Origin: Melanocharis versteri | Taxonomy: Eukaryota; Chordata; Aves; Passeriformes; Melanocharitidae | Assembly (NCBI GenBank): GCA_013397845.1 | Contig: VZTG01007654.1 | Location: forward strand, 1,104,705-1,168,704 | Reading direction: 5' to 3' | DNA length: 64,000 bases | Shown: one piece after another, positions 37,301 to 46,310 of the stretch | Layout of the letters: every line of letters begins with the position of its first letter | Position numbering within the stretch: position 1 is the stretch's first letter | Notes under the pieces: generated by a model | Told to the model about the DNA's origin: nothing | Seen by the model: the letters and a program-made list of their open reading frames with translations, nothing else | Database searches by the model: none | Program-made: the position numbers and the translations under genes

Positions 37301-37931
37301 TTCCTATGTCTGAACCACAGAGGTGCAGATGAAAACTTTCTTTTGTCCACATGACTCAATTTGTTTTTTGTAGATCGTGCATCTCGTTAGAACCAAAATG
37401 CGAGTGAAACAAAAGCAAGCAAACAAAACAAAAAGTTAATTCATTTTGGAGATATTTCTTTCTCTCCCTGAGCAGAGCTCCCTTGTTCAGGACATCACTT
37501 CCTTAATTATTTAATTCTGGTCTTACCCTCTGTCAGTTACTGGCTTTTACAGGAGCCAATGCCTAGGGCAAAGTGAAGGGGATTGCTCTGTTCTGAATTC
37601 CTAGGAGTTGGCTTGTGCACGGATTGTGCTCGTCACTTCTAGACCCACTGATGGATTACTCTACCTGAACTTGGAGGGGAAGAAAGCCTTTGTCACTTCA
37701 TGCACACAGCCCTGACCAGTGACATTCCCTCCCATTGCACACCTTGTGCTGCTGTCTGCCAAAGGAGCTCTTCCACCATAAGCAGCTGTGTATAAAATCA
37801 TATATAGTGAGGCTTTGGTTCCTTCCTGTGTCTTTCAGGTCCTGGAGGATCCGGTGGTTGACTCACTAACCAACGACACGTTCCAGGCAGCGTGCCTGCT
37901 CTTTGAATTTTCTGCCAGTGGACGGATGTGA
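28082..37931 (+). CDS. ANHX: ANHX, anomalous homeobox protein (9 coding exons)
   Basis: Coding exons: 28082-28336, 28957-29081, 29296-29419, 30304-30490, 30972-31104, 31355-31656, 32361-32508, 35854-35941, 37839-37931. Together they form one frame of 484 codons plus TGA, every junction GT-AG with matching phase. The first 140 or so residues resemble remembered human ANHX closely (LLDLAGQLCRELQ, AACRLLE, ELVQLWHEIHYR, LTPLQKFRCRKRNPPP, SLCPEGLKNRNY). They are laid out like a SIX domain. A homeodomain with the helix-3 motif VYNWFANYRRRQK follows. The remainder is a Ser/Gly/Pro-rich tail with no domain I recognise, so its exons rest on splice phase and open frame. Likely a nuclear DNA-binding protein; its function is not established. 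The start could be any of the ATGs at 28082, 28085 or 28088. Confidence 0.88.
28957..29081 (+). CDS. ANHX: ANHX exon 2 (SIX-like domain, second half)
   Basis: Acceptor GTTTTAG|TATTGC, donor GAAGAG|GTACTG. Encodes YCKAEEKEELVQLWHEIHYR and LTPLQKFRCRKR. The LW..xHY…K(F/Y)R.R(R/K) pattern is shared with SIX proteins. Confidence 0.92.
29296..29419 (+). CDS. ANHX: ANHX exon 3 (start of homeodomain)
   Basis: Acceptor TGTACAG|GAATCC, donor AGAGG|GTAGGG, phase 0. Encodes NPPPISLCPEGLKNRNYSEE and LHRFAAEVTANPDKKQR, helix 1 and the loop before helix 2. Confidence 0.92.
30304..30490 (+). CDS. ANHX: ANHX exon 4 (homeodomain helices 2 and 3)
   Basis: Acceptor TTTGCAG|GAGGGA. Encodes EGLARDMNLQPTQVYNWFAN and then YRRRQKSRLLHMEELN. 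The donor GCAG|GTTTGT at 30491 is weak. If unused, the frame stays open to a stop at 30784-30786. Confidence 0.92.
30972..31104 (+). CDS. ANHX: ANHX exon 5
   Basis: Acceptor CCTTTCAG|ATGGAT, donor TCCAG|GTGATG. Begins in phase 1, ends in phase 2, and fits both neighbours. Encodes DGSHVGISPEQMEITLMPCE and APLYKPPEGTYLKMLES. Not recognised from other proteins; the phase match and open frame support it. Confidence 0.72.
31355..31656 (+). CDS. ANHX: ANHX exon 6
   Basis: Acceptor CATTGCAG|CTGTAT, donor GAAG|GTTAGT, 302 nt and fully open in the phase demanded by exon 5. Encodes SSELYEAGTSMALFTAHSTE and later LPFLNYWLPMWWAPYSTRG, an aromatic-rich patch. No known domain. Confidence 0.75.
32361..32508 (+). 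CDS. ANHX: ANHX exon 7
   Basis: The acceptor TTTCAGCAG offers AG at 32359-32360 or 32362-32363. Both keep the frame and differ by one codon. Donor CACAG|GTAAAG. Encodes RVPLSTVPQGGCVEASSERI and QDESLILRGGQLGTLEP. Confidence 0.72.
33276..33345 (-). mobile_element. MIR-like SINE fragment, inverted
   Basis: The + strand reads CTTTATAAATGAGGAAGTAG followed by AGGCACAGAAGG and TGTCTTGTCAAAC. This parallels the reverse complement of the MIR core (…acagatgaggaaactgaggcacagagagg…cttgccca…). Diverged; ends uncertain. Confidence 0.5.
34190..34250 (-). mobile_element. Possible MIR-like SINE fragment, inverted
   Basis: CCTGGTTTTAGAGGTAAGGG, AACACAGAGATGAGGAAGTT and AGCCAGGATCACC follow the same inverted MIR core order as the fragment about 900 bp upstream, but with more changes. 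Confidence 0.35.
34950..35697 (-). other. Antisense open frames with a phase-matched intron, broken by one stop
   Basis: On the - strand a frame is open from about 35694 to a TAA at 35297-35299. It continues in the same frame to a GTGAGT donor near 35256, and after an intron of about 105 nt with a CCCCCAG acceptor near 35152 it runs in the same frame to a TAG at about 34950. The last part reads FLMTNGLNSLSHPLKNLSHA. I do not recognise the product. It may be a decayed gene or chance. Confidence 0.2.
35854..35941 (+). CDS. ANHX: ANHX exon 8
   Basis: Acceptor TTTTTTTCCAG|TTCCTC, donor GCCAG|GTAAGA. Starts in phase 2 and ends in phase 0. Encodes SQTVFGKPQCPPVSAPCMEE and SQALGQSQ. Confidence 0.72.
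35942..37838 (+). other. ANHX: ANHX last intron
   Basis: About 1.9 kb. Nothing beyond unremarkable non-coding sequence is visible. Confidence 0.5.
37839..37931 (+). CDS. ANHX: ANHX last coding exon
   Basis: Acceptor GTCTTTCAG|GTCCTG, phase 0. Encodes VLEDPVVDSLTNDTFQAACL and LFEFSASGRM, then TGA at 37929-37931. The acidic and hydrophobic mix is reminiscent of a short activation segment, but that is only a suggestion. Confidence 0.75.
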   Translation, partial: VLEDPVVDSLTNDTFQAACLLFEFSASGRM

Positions 37932-38860
37932 CCTGCCTGCAGATACACTGCATGTGTCTGTGCTTCCCCGGGAAACACCCCATTGCTTCCTACTTTTCCT
38001 TTTTTTTTTAATGAAAGAGGAGTCCGACAGGGAGATGAATGGAGTGAGGAAGAAGGATGGAGGTGTTTTCAAATGGTTACAAAGTTTGGCTTGGTTACAG
38101 TTTTTATTAAGAATTTTGCACAGGATAGAAGAAAGCAAAGGTGCACTGTGGACTGCAGGTTTTTCCTGGAGCAGTCTGAAGCTGCCCTGTATATGTTAAA
38201 ATTATCAAGGCACTGGTTCTGTGGCAGTAACCTAGATCTATTCATAGCACTGGTCAGATCCGAGTCCTTGGTTGCATCATGGAGGTAAATGAAGCTCCTG
38301 TGCTCAAAGGAGTAAAATTTGGTTACATTGCCTTGCAGTGGACATTGGATAACCTTTTCTCAGGCTTGGAAAATAAGGTCTCAGCTAAGTGCTGGTAAAG
38401 TACTGCTGTTTGTTATCCCCGCCTTCCTGCTGTACTGCAGGGTGTGACTTATGGAGTGTTCTGTACTCCATAGTGCCACAGGTGACACAAACTGCAGCAC
38501 AGCAGAATTTTCAGTGCTAGGGCATGCCAATGTTTTGGTGTTTAATACAAGAAGTAGCAAGGCAGGCCCTTCATGCAGGTTTAAAACTAATCCTGCAAGT
38601 TATAGGGCGGGTTTTTGGGTATTTTCTTGAAGTGTTACTGTTTTTTTTTAAATCTGTATTGCAAAATGAGTCCTCTTTACCTCCGGGCTAGAGGTTTGGC
38701 ACAGGGAGAAGATGCCTCCCTTACCTTTTGTTACAAAGTTTTCAAGTAAAGATTTTCACTTACTGTTTCTCCAGCGTTCATTTTTTTTCAATGTAAGGGT
38801 GTGAAGTGATAATGTTCACATGGCAATCATGTATTAAAACGCAGGACCAGCTGCCCTGGG
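37932..38860 (+). other. ANHX: Probable ANHX 3' UTR
   Basis: Non-coding sequence after the ANHX stop. The first plausible polyadenylation signal is ATTAAA at 38833-38838; no AATAAA precedes it. Confidence 0.5.
38833..38838 (+). terminator. ANHX: Candidate polyadenylation signal ATTAAA
   Basis: Common variant signal about 900 nt after the ANHX stop codon. No transcript evidence is available. Confidence 0.35.
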
Positions 38861-38989
38861 AACACTTGTGGGTGCTGAGAGCCTGAAGCCTCCATTATTT
38901 TGGTGGATGTCGTTAGGAATGCCCCTTTCTTGTTTGTGTTTGGAACAGCGGTGCTTGGAAGGGTCACACACGTTATCGTTTATTGCCGT

Positions 38990-39480
38990 CAACAGCGGGG
39001 CCGTGAGTGAATCCGGGCATTTGTACCGGGAGCAGAGGTGCCGGGCTCGTAGGGCCCGCGCGGAGAGCCGTGAGGGACGGGCCCGCCCTGCCCTCACAGC
39101 CCCGGCCACCGCCCGCCCGCTCTCCTCCGCTCGGGGCTGTTCCCGCCGCCCGCCGCCGCCTCCCCATTGGCCCGCGGGCCGCCCGCCGCCGGCTCCCGAT
39201 TGGTCCGCGGCCGCTAGCAACAGCGACAGATATATCCTGCCGCGCCCTGATTGGCTGCCGCCTCCCGCCGAGCCATAGCAACAGCGGGGCGCGCGCGGCG
39301 CCTCAGGAGGGGGGGCTGAGGCTGAGGCTGAGGGAGCGGCGGGAGCCCTGAGGGGCGGGGGGCACACGGGGGCCGCCGCCGCGGCCGCGCCTGGTGAAAA
39401 CCCGTTCTCTGGGCGCTGTCACCGTCCTTTCTGCGGCCCGCGGTGGAACGGACTCGGGACACGGTCATGAGCCAGCCAGC
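38990..39480. promoter_or_regulatory. Orphan CpG-island promoter with CCAAT and RFX-type sites
   Basis: A dense CpG island with three inverted CCAAT boxes (ATTGG at 39166, 39199 and 39250), two RFX-type half sites (TAGCAAC at 39215-39221; CCATAGCAAC at 39273-39282), a TATATC element near 39231 and GC boxes. This is the usual make-up of a promoter, often of a ciliary gene when RFX and NF-Y sites combine. No recognised coding exon follows on either strand. A possible + strand donor is AAATAAG|GTACTT near 39561. Confidence 0.65.
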
Positions 39481-42400
39481 GACGCGGCTCCATGCAGAGG
39501 CAGCAGCCCCATAGCAAAATTCCCACTGGGTCTTGCTGGGCTGCTGTCTGAGATCCCAAATAAGGTACTTTAGTTTTCATCCATGCTGATATGACATGTC
39601 ACTACAATGACTATGACTTAGCCAGTCAGTGCTACATGATACATGTGGATGAAAGCCAGGGAGGTTACACTTCCCTGCAGCTGAAGATGTATTGGAGTAA
39701 AGAGGAATGACGCCTCTCTTACAATGAGATGTATTTTCAGTTCCTTTCAAATACTTAGTTCTGTTCCCTGTCAGGGGAGATAAGATTAGATTAACATTGC
39801 CTGTATAGAAATTTTAGATACCTGTCATTCTATATCGGTTCTTTTCTAAGAAAGCGACCCATGCTAGGAAATGCAGGTATTTTGGCTTTGCATAGAAGTG
39901 ACCTTTGTTCTACAACTTTAACAACCCCAGTGTCCTAAGACCTTGTAAGTTTTTTAAATAGTTCAAGAACACAGTTGTTTTGAGTTTTTAGTTATAAAGA
40001 AGAGGCTCAATTCAGCAAAATTCCTCAGGAGTGCTAGAACAACAAGTCTCTTTTCCAAACTTAAATCTGAAAAAGGATTTTCAGCTAAAGCAGAATTAAA
40101 GCCTTTTCTCTTATACGTAATGAATTTCATTTCTGAATTTGGTACAGTTGTTCTCTGGAGGACAACTGAATTTTCTAGGTCGTTTCCCAGGTGAAATAAC
40201 TTATTACTTTTCTGTAAATTTATGTTAGACAATTCAAAGTTTGATATGTGAAAATCAAGCAAATTAAAAGTATTTCCATTTAAGAGATGTAAAGTCAAGT
40301 GGTTAAAGTACAGCATATTCTGGCCCACTATTGCCCCGTGTCACCTGGGTATGGAACCTGCACAGAGCACTTTTGAGGAGCTAATTGCATTTGGACAGGA
40401 ATTTGCAAGTGGTGCCTACAGATGATCTCACAGGACCTGGCCATTCTGGGTTACAGGGGGCTGAGCAGAATTGGGGTGGGCTGCTCCTATGAGCCAGAAC
40501 AGACGAGTTGCCTGGCCATGCAGTAGAGGAAGAGAACAAATTAATCTCTGCTGAATGCCGGTGGTGCTTTTGGCCTTCTCTGCCTGTGCTGCTGGCTGGA
40601 GTTAGCCTTCCAAAGAGAGCCTAGTGGAGTTCTTTCCATTGTATTCACATTGGGGTAGCAATTTGTGCAATTTGTGTCTTACCAACGAGTGGTTTCCTAG
40701 ATGTGATTCGTGTCCCCATCACGTTCTGCTTTCCCTATCCTACCATCTGTAGCAAGCTCTGGATGTGTTTATGTTGTTCTTCCTTGGAGCTGTACTTGGA
40801 AGCACGCTGAGCACGTGGCTGACCTGCCCTGAGCTGAATGTGCTGTACCTGCTGTTGTCATTCCTCCTCCTCCACATGGCATGGCCTAGCAAAGGAAGGA
40901 GCTCGCCCTAGATAGAAAAAAGCCAAAGTTATTTTTATCCTAAAATGCATGTAAGGGCCCAAAGTACAGTGCCTGAACGTGTTGATTGGTCACAGAAAGG
41001 GGATGGAAATCTAGGAGCACTTTTGGAAGTTCTGTTACTTGGCTCTCCCTGAGGTGAGAGGGACACTTTGCCAACAGGGAGCATCCATGTTTTCCAGCAC
41101 TGCTGCTAGAGGCGGCTTTTCTCCTGGCAGTTCAGCAGACAGCCCTGAGCCTGGCAAGGTCGGAGGCTGAGGGTGGTTCTGCCCTGGATGTGTGGTGTGG
41201 AAATGGCTGTGTGGAGGTCCTGCACAGCAGCTGCCAGGAAAACTTCCCTGAACTAATCCATGACATTGCTGGAGGGGATGGAGGACATGAGCAGCAGCAG
41301 CTTTTCCTGCTTGCATTCCCTTTGGCAGTTCCGCGTCCTGTCACAGTCACTGGTGCATCCAACACCCACTCAGGACAAATGCTGGGACATACAGCTTCAA
41401 GGCAGGATTTTCAGGCAGTCTCTCATTCTGGATGCCTGGCTCACCTTGCTTGGGGCCTCATTTTTAGAGAAAACAAGCACTTTACACAGTGACACAAGTA
41501 GGGCACCCAGAATAAGAGGCCACTTTTGAAAATGTTGGCAAAGGCATTTTGTTTTATCTCTGCACTTCATTAGTCTTATCCCCAAAGTCTTTCATGTTAT
41601 GTTCTACAGTGAAAGGTCATTGTTTCAGATCAATCATTTTCAGTGGGATTTAATCCAGTTCTAAGTCAAACTAATCCACTTTGGTAAAGGTTGAAGGGCA
41701 GTAAAAATTCATTTGTTAAGACAGTTCTGGTCTTATTTTTTAAATGTAGCTGTTGATGCTGAGTCCTTAATTGTGTATGCTCAGCACGAGGTGTCTTTCA
41801 GAGAGGTTCCAGAAATCACGGGCATCTAAATTCTGATCTTATCTGTAGGCTGCAAGTGTTCAGGACTTCAGGAAAAACCCTGGGATTTAGTAGGATTGAG
41901 TTATTTTGTATTCATATTGGTTTTTTACTTCCAGTATTTTCTTAACACAGGCTGTTTCTTTTTCCTCTTACCTGTAGAGCCTCTTTTCAAAATGGTGCTC
42001 TGATAAGCAGGCTTGTTGCTGTTTTCCTGTTGAAGCTTGTGAATTCTGGTTGCTTTCCCCTCATTACATAAAGAGTAAAACTGCATTCTTCTCTCTGGGC
42101 AGGACTAGCAAACACCGTAGTCTGAAGTAGCTCATGAGGAGTTAAAGCTGCTTTCAATTAGCTACTGTGTTCTCACCACTTAACGGAACCCCCACAACTG
42201 AGCATGCTTGACAACCCCCTGTGCATATCCCTGAATCATTCTGGCAAGGAAAAACTGCCATAATCTTTTATTCAGACATAGTGCTGCTTCCTCACCGGAC
42301 TCTGAAATGAGCAGGTGCTGGAAGATAGCACATTTTGCCAGAGAGTTCTGAGGGTTTATCAGCTTGTGTCTGCACAGGATTTTGAACATGCAGAAGGGTT

Positions 42401-45400
42401 CTGTGTGTGAATGCTGAATGGCATTAAATACACTGCAGTGATCTCAAATAGGCTTTGGGGTACAGACCTACCCTTCCCAACGAGGGAGCACGAGCTTTGC
42501 AGGTTTTGTACAAATCACTACCCTTCTGTTTTAAAGTTCTTCCTGTGTAGGTGAATAGATACACAATGTACCCACAATGCATGAACCCTGCTGCTGCTGC
42601 TGAGCAGCACTCAGGCACTGTCATCTTTCTTCATTCTAGGATTTACCCTTGAGTTATGAGGGAGGTTCTCTGAGAGTGATTCAAGATTAATATGAAATTG
42701 AAATATGACAAAGAGTAGAATATTTTCACACACTGTGACAGCCTAGAGGCTTGTTAAACTGTGGTGTATGGTTTGGCTAGAAATATGTCACTGAAATTAC
42801 AGTCCCTTGTGGTTTGGGAGAGAATCATCACACTACAGCTACACCCACTGCTATCTCATGCTCTGATCTTGTCATTGGTTACAACACCTATCCTCCTGAT
42901 GCACACTTATCTCACTTTACTGGTGGAATATGCTGCTAGAATTCTAACAATAAAAATTACAGATAGTCCTAAGCCTGTGGAAGAATCTGTCCTTACAGCA
43001 CTATCTGAGCATCATGCCCCATGGAAGGGCCAGTCACAAGTATTTCCAAGATCAGATGTTAACAAACTCCATCTCTCTCTTCCACAGTTGTCTCTACTTC
43101 ATTTGCTGTGATGTGGAAGCTGGTTAACCTCCTCCACCAGTGGGTGGTTTCTCTGTTCTCTCTCTGTTTTTCAGTATCGTGTCCCCAAGACTTTCATCAT
43201 TTAGCAGTTCCCTAAATAAAACATTTTCTTGCTGCAGAAAGGAGAGGGAAGATCATTTGCTCCAGGGATCAGGAGGCTGTTAGTGCCAGGGACTTTGTAG
43301 CAGCACTGCTGTGGTTCCATGAGTCTCGGAAACAGTGCCACAGAATGTCTTTGCTCCCTCAGTGCTTCCAGGACAACGGAAGGGGAGGTTTTCCACCACA
43401 GGGAAAGCCTGGGAAGGGCACACCGTGATTTCCTTGTGGTGTTGCCTCTTCACCAGTGTGCCTGCAGCTAAACATCAATCAGCACTGGGGAGACACCCTC
43501 TGAGACTGCTGAGGTGTCCCCAGTGCCCCTGTGTGTGTGAGCACTGTGTGAACTGGAATGGCATTTCAGCAGGAAGCTATTTATGGAACATGGGTGCTGT
43601 CCAATAATCAGATATGCCTGTGGAGCAGAGCCACTGCCTTAGGTCACAGTGCAATTTTCAGTGCCATAAATTTCTCCATCTACAAATTCTTGCTGGGTGT
43701 GGTCACTTTGCGAACAATTCTCAGTCGTGCCTCATGAGAGCAGTATTCCTGAGCTTTGGTGGGAATCACGGAGTGATGCCTGGCATCCGAGCTCAGCAGG
43801 GGAACCACAGTCAGGCACTGTTTGCACCCCGTTCAGCACTCTAATAAAAGGCCTGCTGATTTTTCTATTTCCTTGCCATTTTTGTTTTAAGACATTGTGG
43901 CCCATAAATATTGTAGTAGATTATAAAACTCATGGCGTGAGCTCTAATTTCTGTTTATTTGTACCTCTGTAGATCTGTGGAGCCGCTGTTGAGGATGAAG
44001 ATCCAGGGCACTGGGCACTGTATGCGCAGGAGAATCTAGGTACTCTCCCCCAGAGCTTGGATGTGAAATGCAATCTCTTCCCTTTCTTTAGGTTACAGTC
44101 AGACTGTGGAAATGCTGCACACGAGGTTGCCTTACTTTAGCACTTTTTCTTGCAACTGTTGAATTTAGATGTGTATCTGGTTTTAGAGCAGTGAGGTTAC
44201 ACATGACCTCGTGGATTCAAGGTTACGAATCTTGAGATGCTTTAGGCTGAGAAATAGCTGTTTTACAGAAGCCTCAATTAAGGAAACCAAAGCATTTAGT
44301 GAGAATGTTTTGTGCATGTGTAGATATATCCACGTATATTTGGCACATTAATGAAGATTGGTTAAGTGGGTGAATAACTTGTTTTAAAAATACTTTGTAA
44401 TCCGTTTCCCTGGGGAGTCTGAAGCTGCTGTACAAGACTAGAAAGCTTCTGGTAAACTCTACATATTTTCAGAGCTGTTGGAATGCTTTGCAAACTGACT
44501 AATCTCTACTGAGAAATTATTACAACTGCAAAGGTTCCCAACTGAAGTGTACTGGGCAAGGAGGATTGGCACATCTCTCACTATTCTTGCCTAAGGGTCA
44601 GATACATTAAAATCTGTATTTTTACATGGAATCATATATTTTTCAAAATCACATCCCTGCTGTCCACAGCTAAACATTTATTCTAAGGTAAAATCAACAC
44701 AAGTTTTACAATAATTATGACAATAAATTGAGCTGATACTTGGGATCCGTTCTGCTAAGGTTTTTAGATGTCACTGCCTTCTCTTAGAAACAGTGAAATC
44801 AAAATTCCAGAAGGAAAAAGCCCCATTGGCTTGCTGGGATGTGTGCACAGTGGTGTGTGTGCTTCACACTCTGCTGAAAAGGGCTGTTTCCAGAATGTTC
44901 TGGCAATCAGTTTATAACTTGCTGGCTGTAATTTTTATCTTTTATGCCTTATTACATATAACTATCGTTTATTCTTATTTGTCATATTTATTTGTGTCCT
45001 TTAACAAGATAGCAATAATTATCTCATCCCTTTTAAAACAGCAGCATTTATTTTAAATGGCAGTAGGGTTTAATGCACAAAAGCCAGCAGCATTAGAGTT
45101 AAGGCTCAAAACTTTTGTCTGACACAAGGGACAGGACTGAGTCATTTGAAGTGGTGCGAGAGTACCGAGGGCAGGGGGAGAGCAGCGGGAGGAGTGAGCG
45201 CAGCCTTGTCGCTGCTTCCGGGGTGCGCTGATGGACTTTCTTTCCTTGTCTTTGGGCGTGAGGACAGACGTGAGTTTAAATTGCCACAGGTGCTCTGCTC
45301 AGCGGCTCCGGTGCTGAACTGTGTGCTGGTGAGCAAAGCTTTCACTCAGCTGTACAGCAGCTCCCCGTGCCTACCGCGGCGCAGGGATGTTTAAATGCTG

Positions 45401-45600
45401 GCCAGGCTTGAATAAGAAAAGTTAATCCATGATTTATTCTAAGAGATGTGTAACGGGGCTCCCAGCGTTCCTGTGGATACCAGCAGCAGTTCGTCGTTTG
45501 TGCAAGGTTCTTACCTTGAGGTGGTTTTTATGTAAGACTGGTAGTCTGTCAATTTATGAAAGAGGAGCGTGACTATTACACATTAAAATACGTAGTAAAA
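39481..45600. other. Intergenic region between ANHX and YWHAH
   Basis: No gene is recognised. There are scattered open frames of ordinary chance length (for example 41054-41492 +). One exon-like segment lies at 43975-44039 with good splice sites, and one possible continuation at 44788-45058 +. These may belong to a transcript from the orphan CpG island, but support is weak. Confidence 0.45.
43975..44039 (+). other. Exon-like segment, unidentified
   Basis: The pyrimidine-rich acceptor TTTGTACCTCTGTAG is followed by 65 nt open as ICGAAVEDEDPGHWALYAQE, then the donor CTAG|GTACTC. An acceptor CTTCTCTTAG at 44787 opens a phase-compatible frame to a stop near 45056 with a hydrophobic end. Not recognised. 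Confidence 0.2.
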
Positions 45601-46042
45601 TTGAATTTAGCTGCATCTCTTAGGTAAGGTAGTAGAATTGGTCCGTGGTACCACCCCCACAACTAGGGCTGTTTCAAGGCAGCCGGGATGCGAGATCCAC
45701 TTCTTTCCCCGAAGGAGGCACAACCGTGCCACCACTGCAAGGCAGCGCCGGCAGGCTGCGGCCGCACAAAGCAGCCATGGCGCTGGGCAGGGTCGCACAC
45801 GTGAACGCGGAGCCTGGTCACACCGAGCGCGGTCACACAGCCGTGGCCGGCCAGCGCCTGTGCCTGTGCCGAGGCCAGGCAGGGCGGGCGAGGCGGTGGC
45901 GGTGTCGAAGCCGGTGTCGTGCCCCGTCCCGTCCCGTCCCGGGAAGCAGTGCCCGCGCCCCCCGCCCACCTCCACCTTTGCAGCAGGAAAATGCAGCACT
46001 CCCAGCGCGCACGCGCGTCCCGCGGCCGGCGCCCCGCGATGG

Positions 46043-46064
46043 CTATTTATAGCAAGTGACGTCA
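46043..46064 (+). promoter_or_regulatory. YWHAH: TATA/MEF2-like element and palindromic CRE
   Basis: CTATTTATAG and TGACGTCA lie four bases apart. If the first acts as a TATA box, transcription would start at about 46075-46085, leaving a 5' UTR of about 145 nt. Confidence 0.65.
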
Positions 46065-46226
46065 CCTAGAAATAGAGCGCGGGGGAGCGGCGCCCCCTCC
46101 CCTCCCCTGCAGCACCGNGTCCCTGCTCCCGCCACCCGTGCGCGTCCGGCCGCACATCCCCGCCCGCCTTCCGCTCTCTCTGAGGGGCGCGCAGAGCCCA
46201 GCCCGGCAGCCACCACGGAAGCGGCC

Positions 46227-46310
46227 ATGGGGGACCGAGAGCAGCTGCTGCAGCGAGCCCGCCTGGCCGAGCAGGCGGAGAGATACGATGACATGGCCTC
46301 GGCCATGAAG
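46227..46310 (+). CDS. YWHAH: YWHAH exon 1 (3' end lost in gap)
   Basis: The start ATG follows GCGGCC in a good Kozak context. Encodes MGDREQLLQRARLAEQAERY and DDMASAMK, the first two helices that form the dimer interface. The sequence becomes N immediately after the Lys28 codon, so the last codon and the donor are not visible. Confidence 0.96.

Noticed and set aside
38834..39367. - strand frame of 177 codons in the orphan CpG island
   Set aside because: Pro/Ala/Gly/Arg-rich translation typical of GC-rich non-coding DNA; no motif.
41054..41492. Open frame of about 145 codons on the + strand with a protein-like look
   Set aside because: Given the length and base composition of the window, a few frames this long are expected by chance. 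No good splice sites or recognisable motif.
42761..43111. Hydrophobic open frame of 116 codons
   Set aside because: No splice sites, no start context and no recognised family; chance length.
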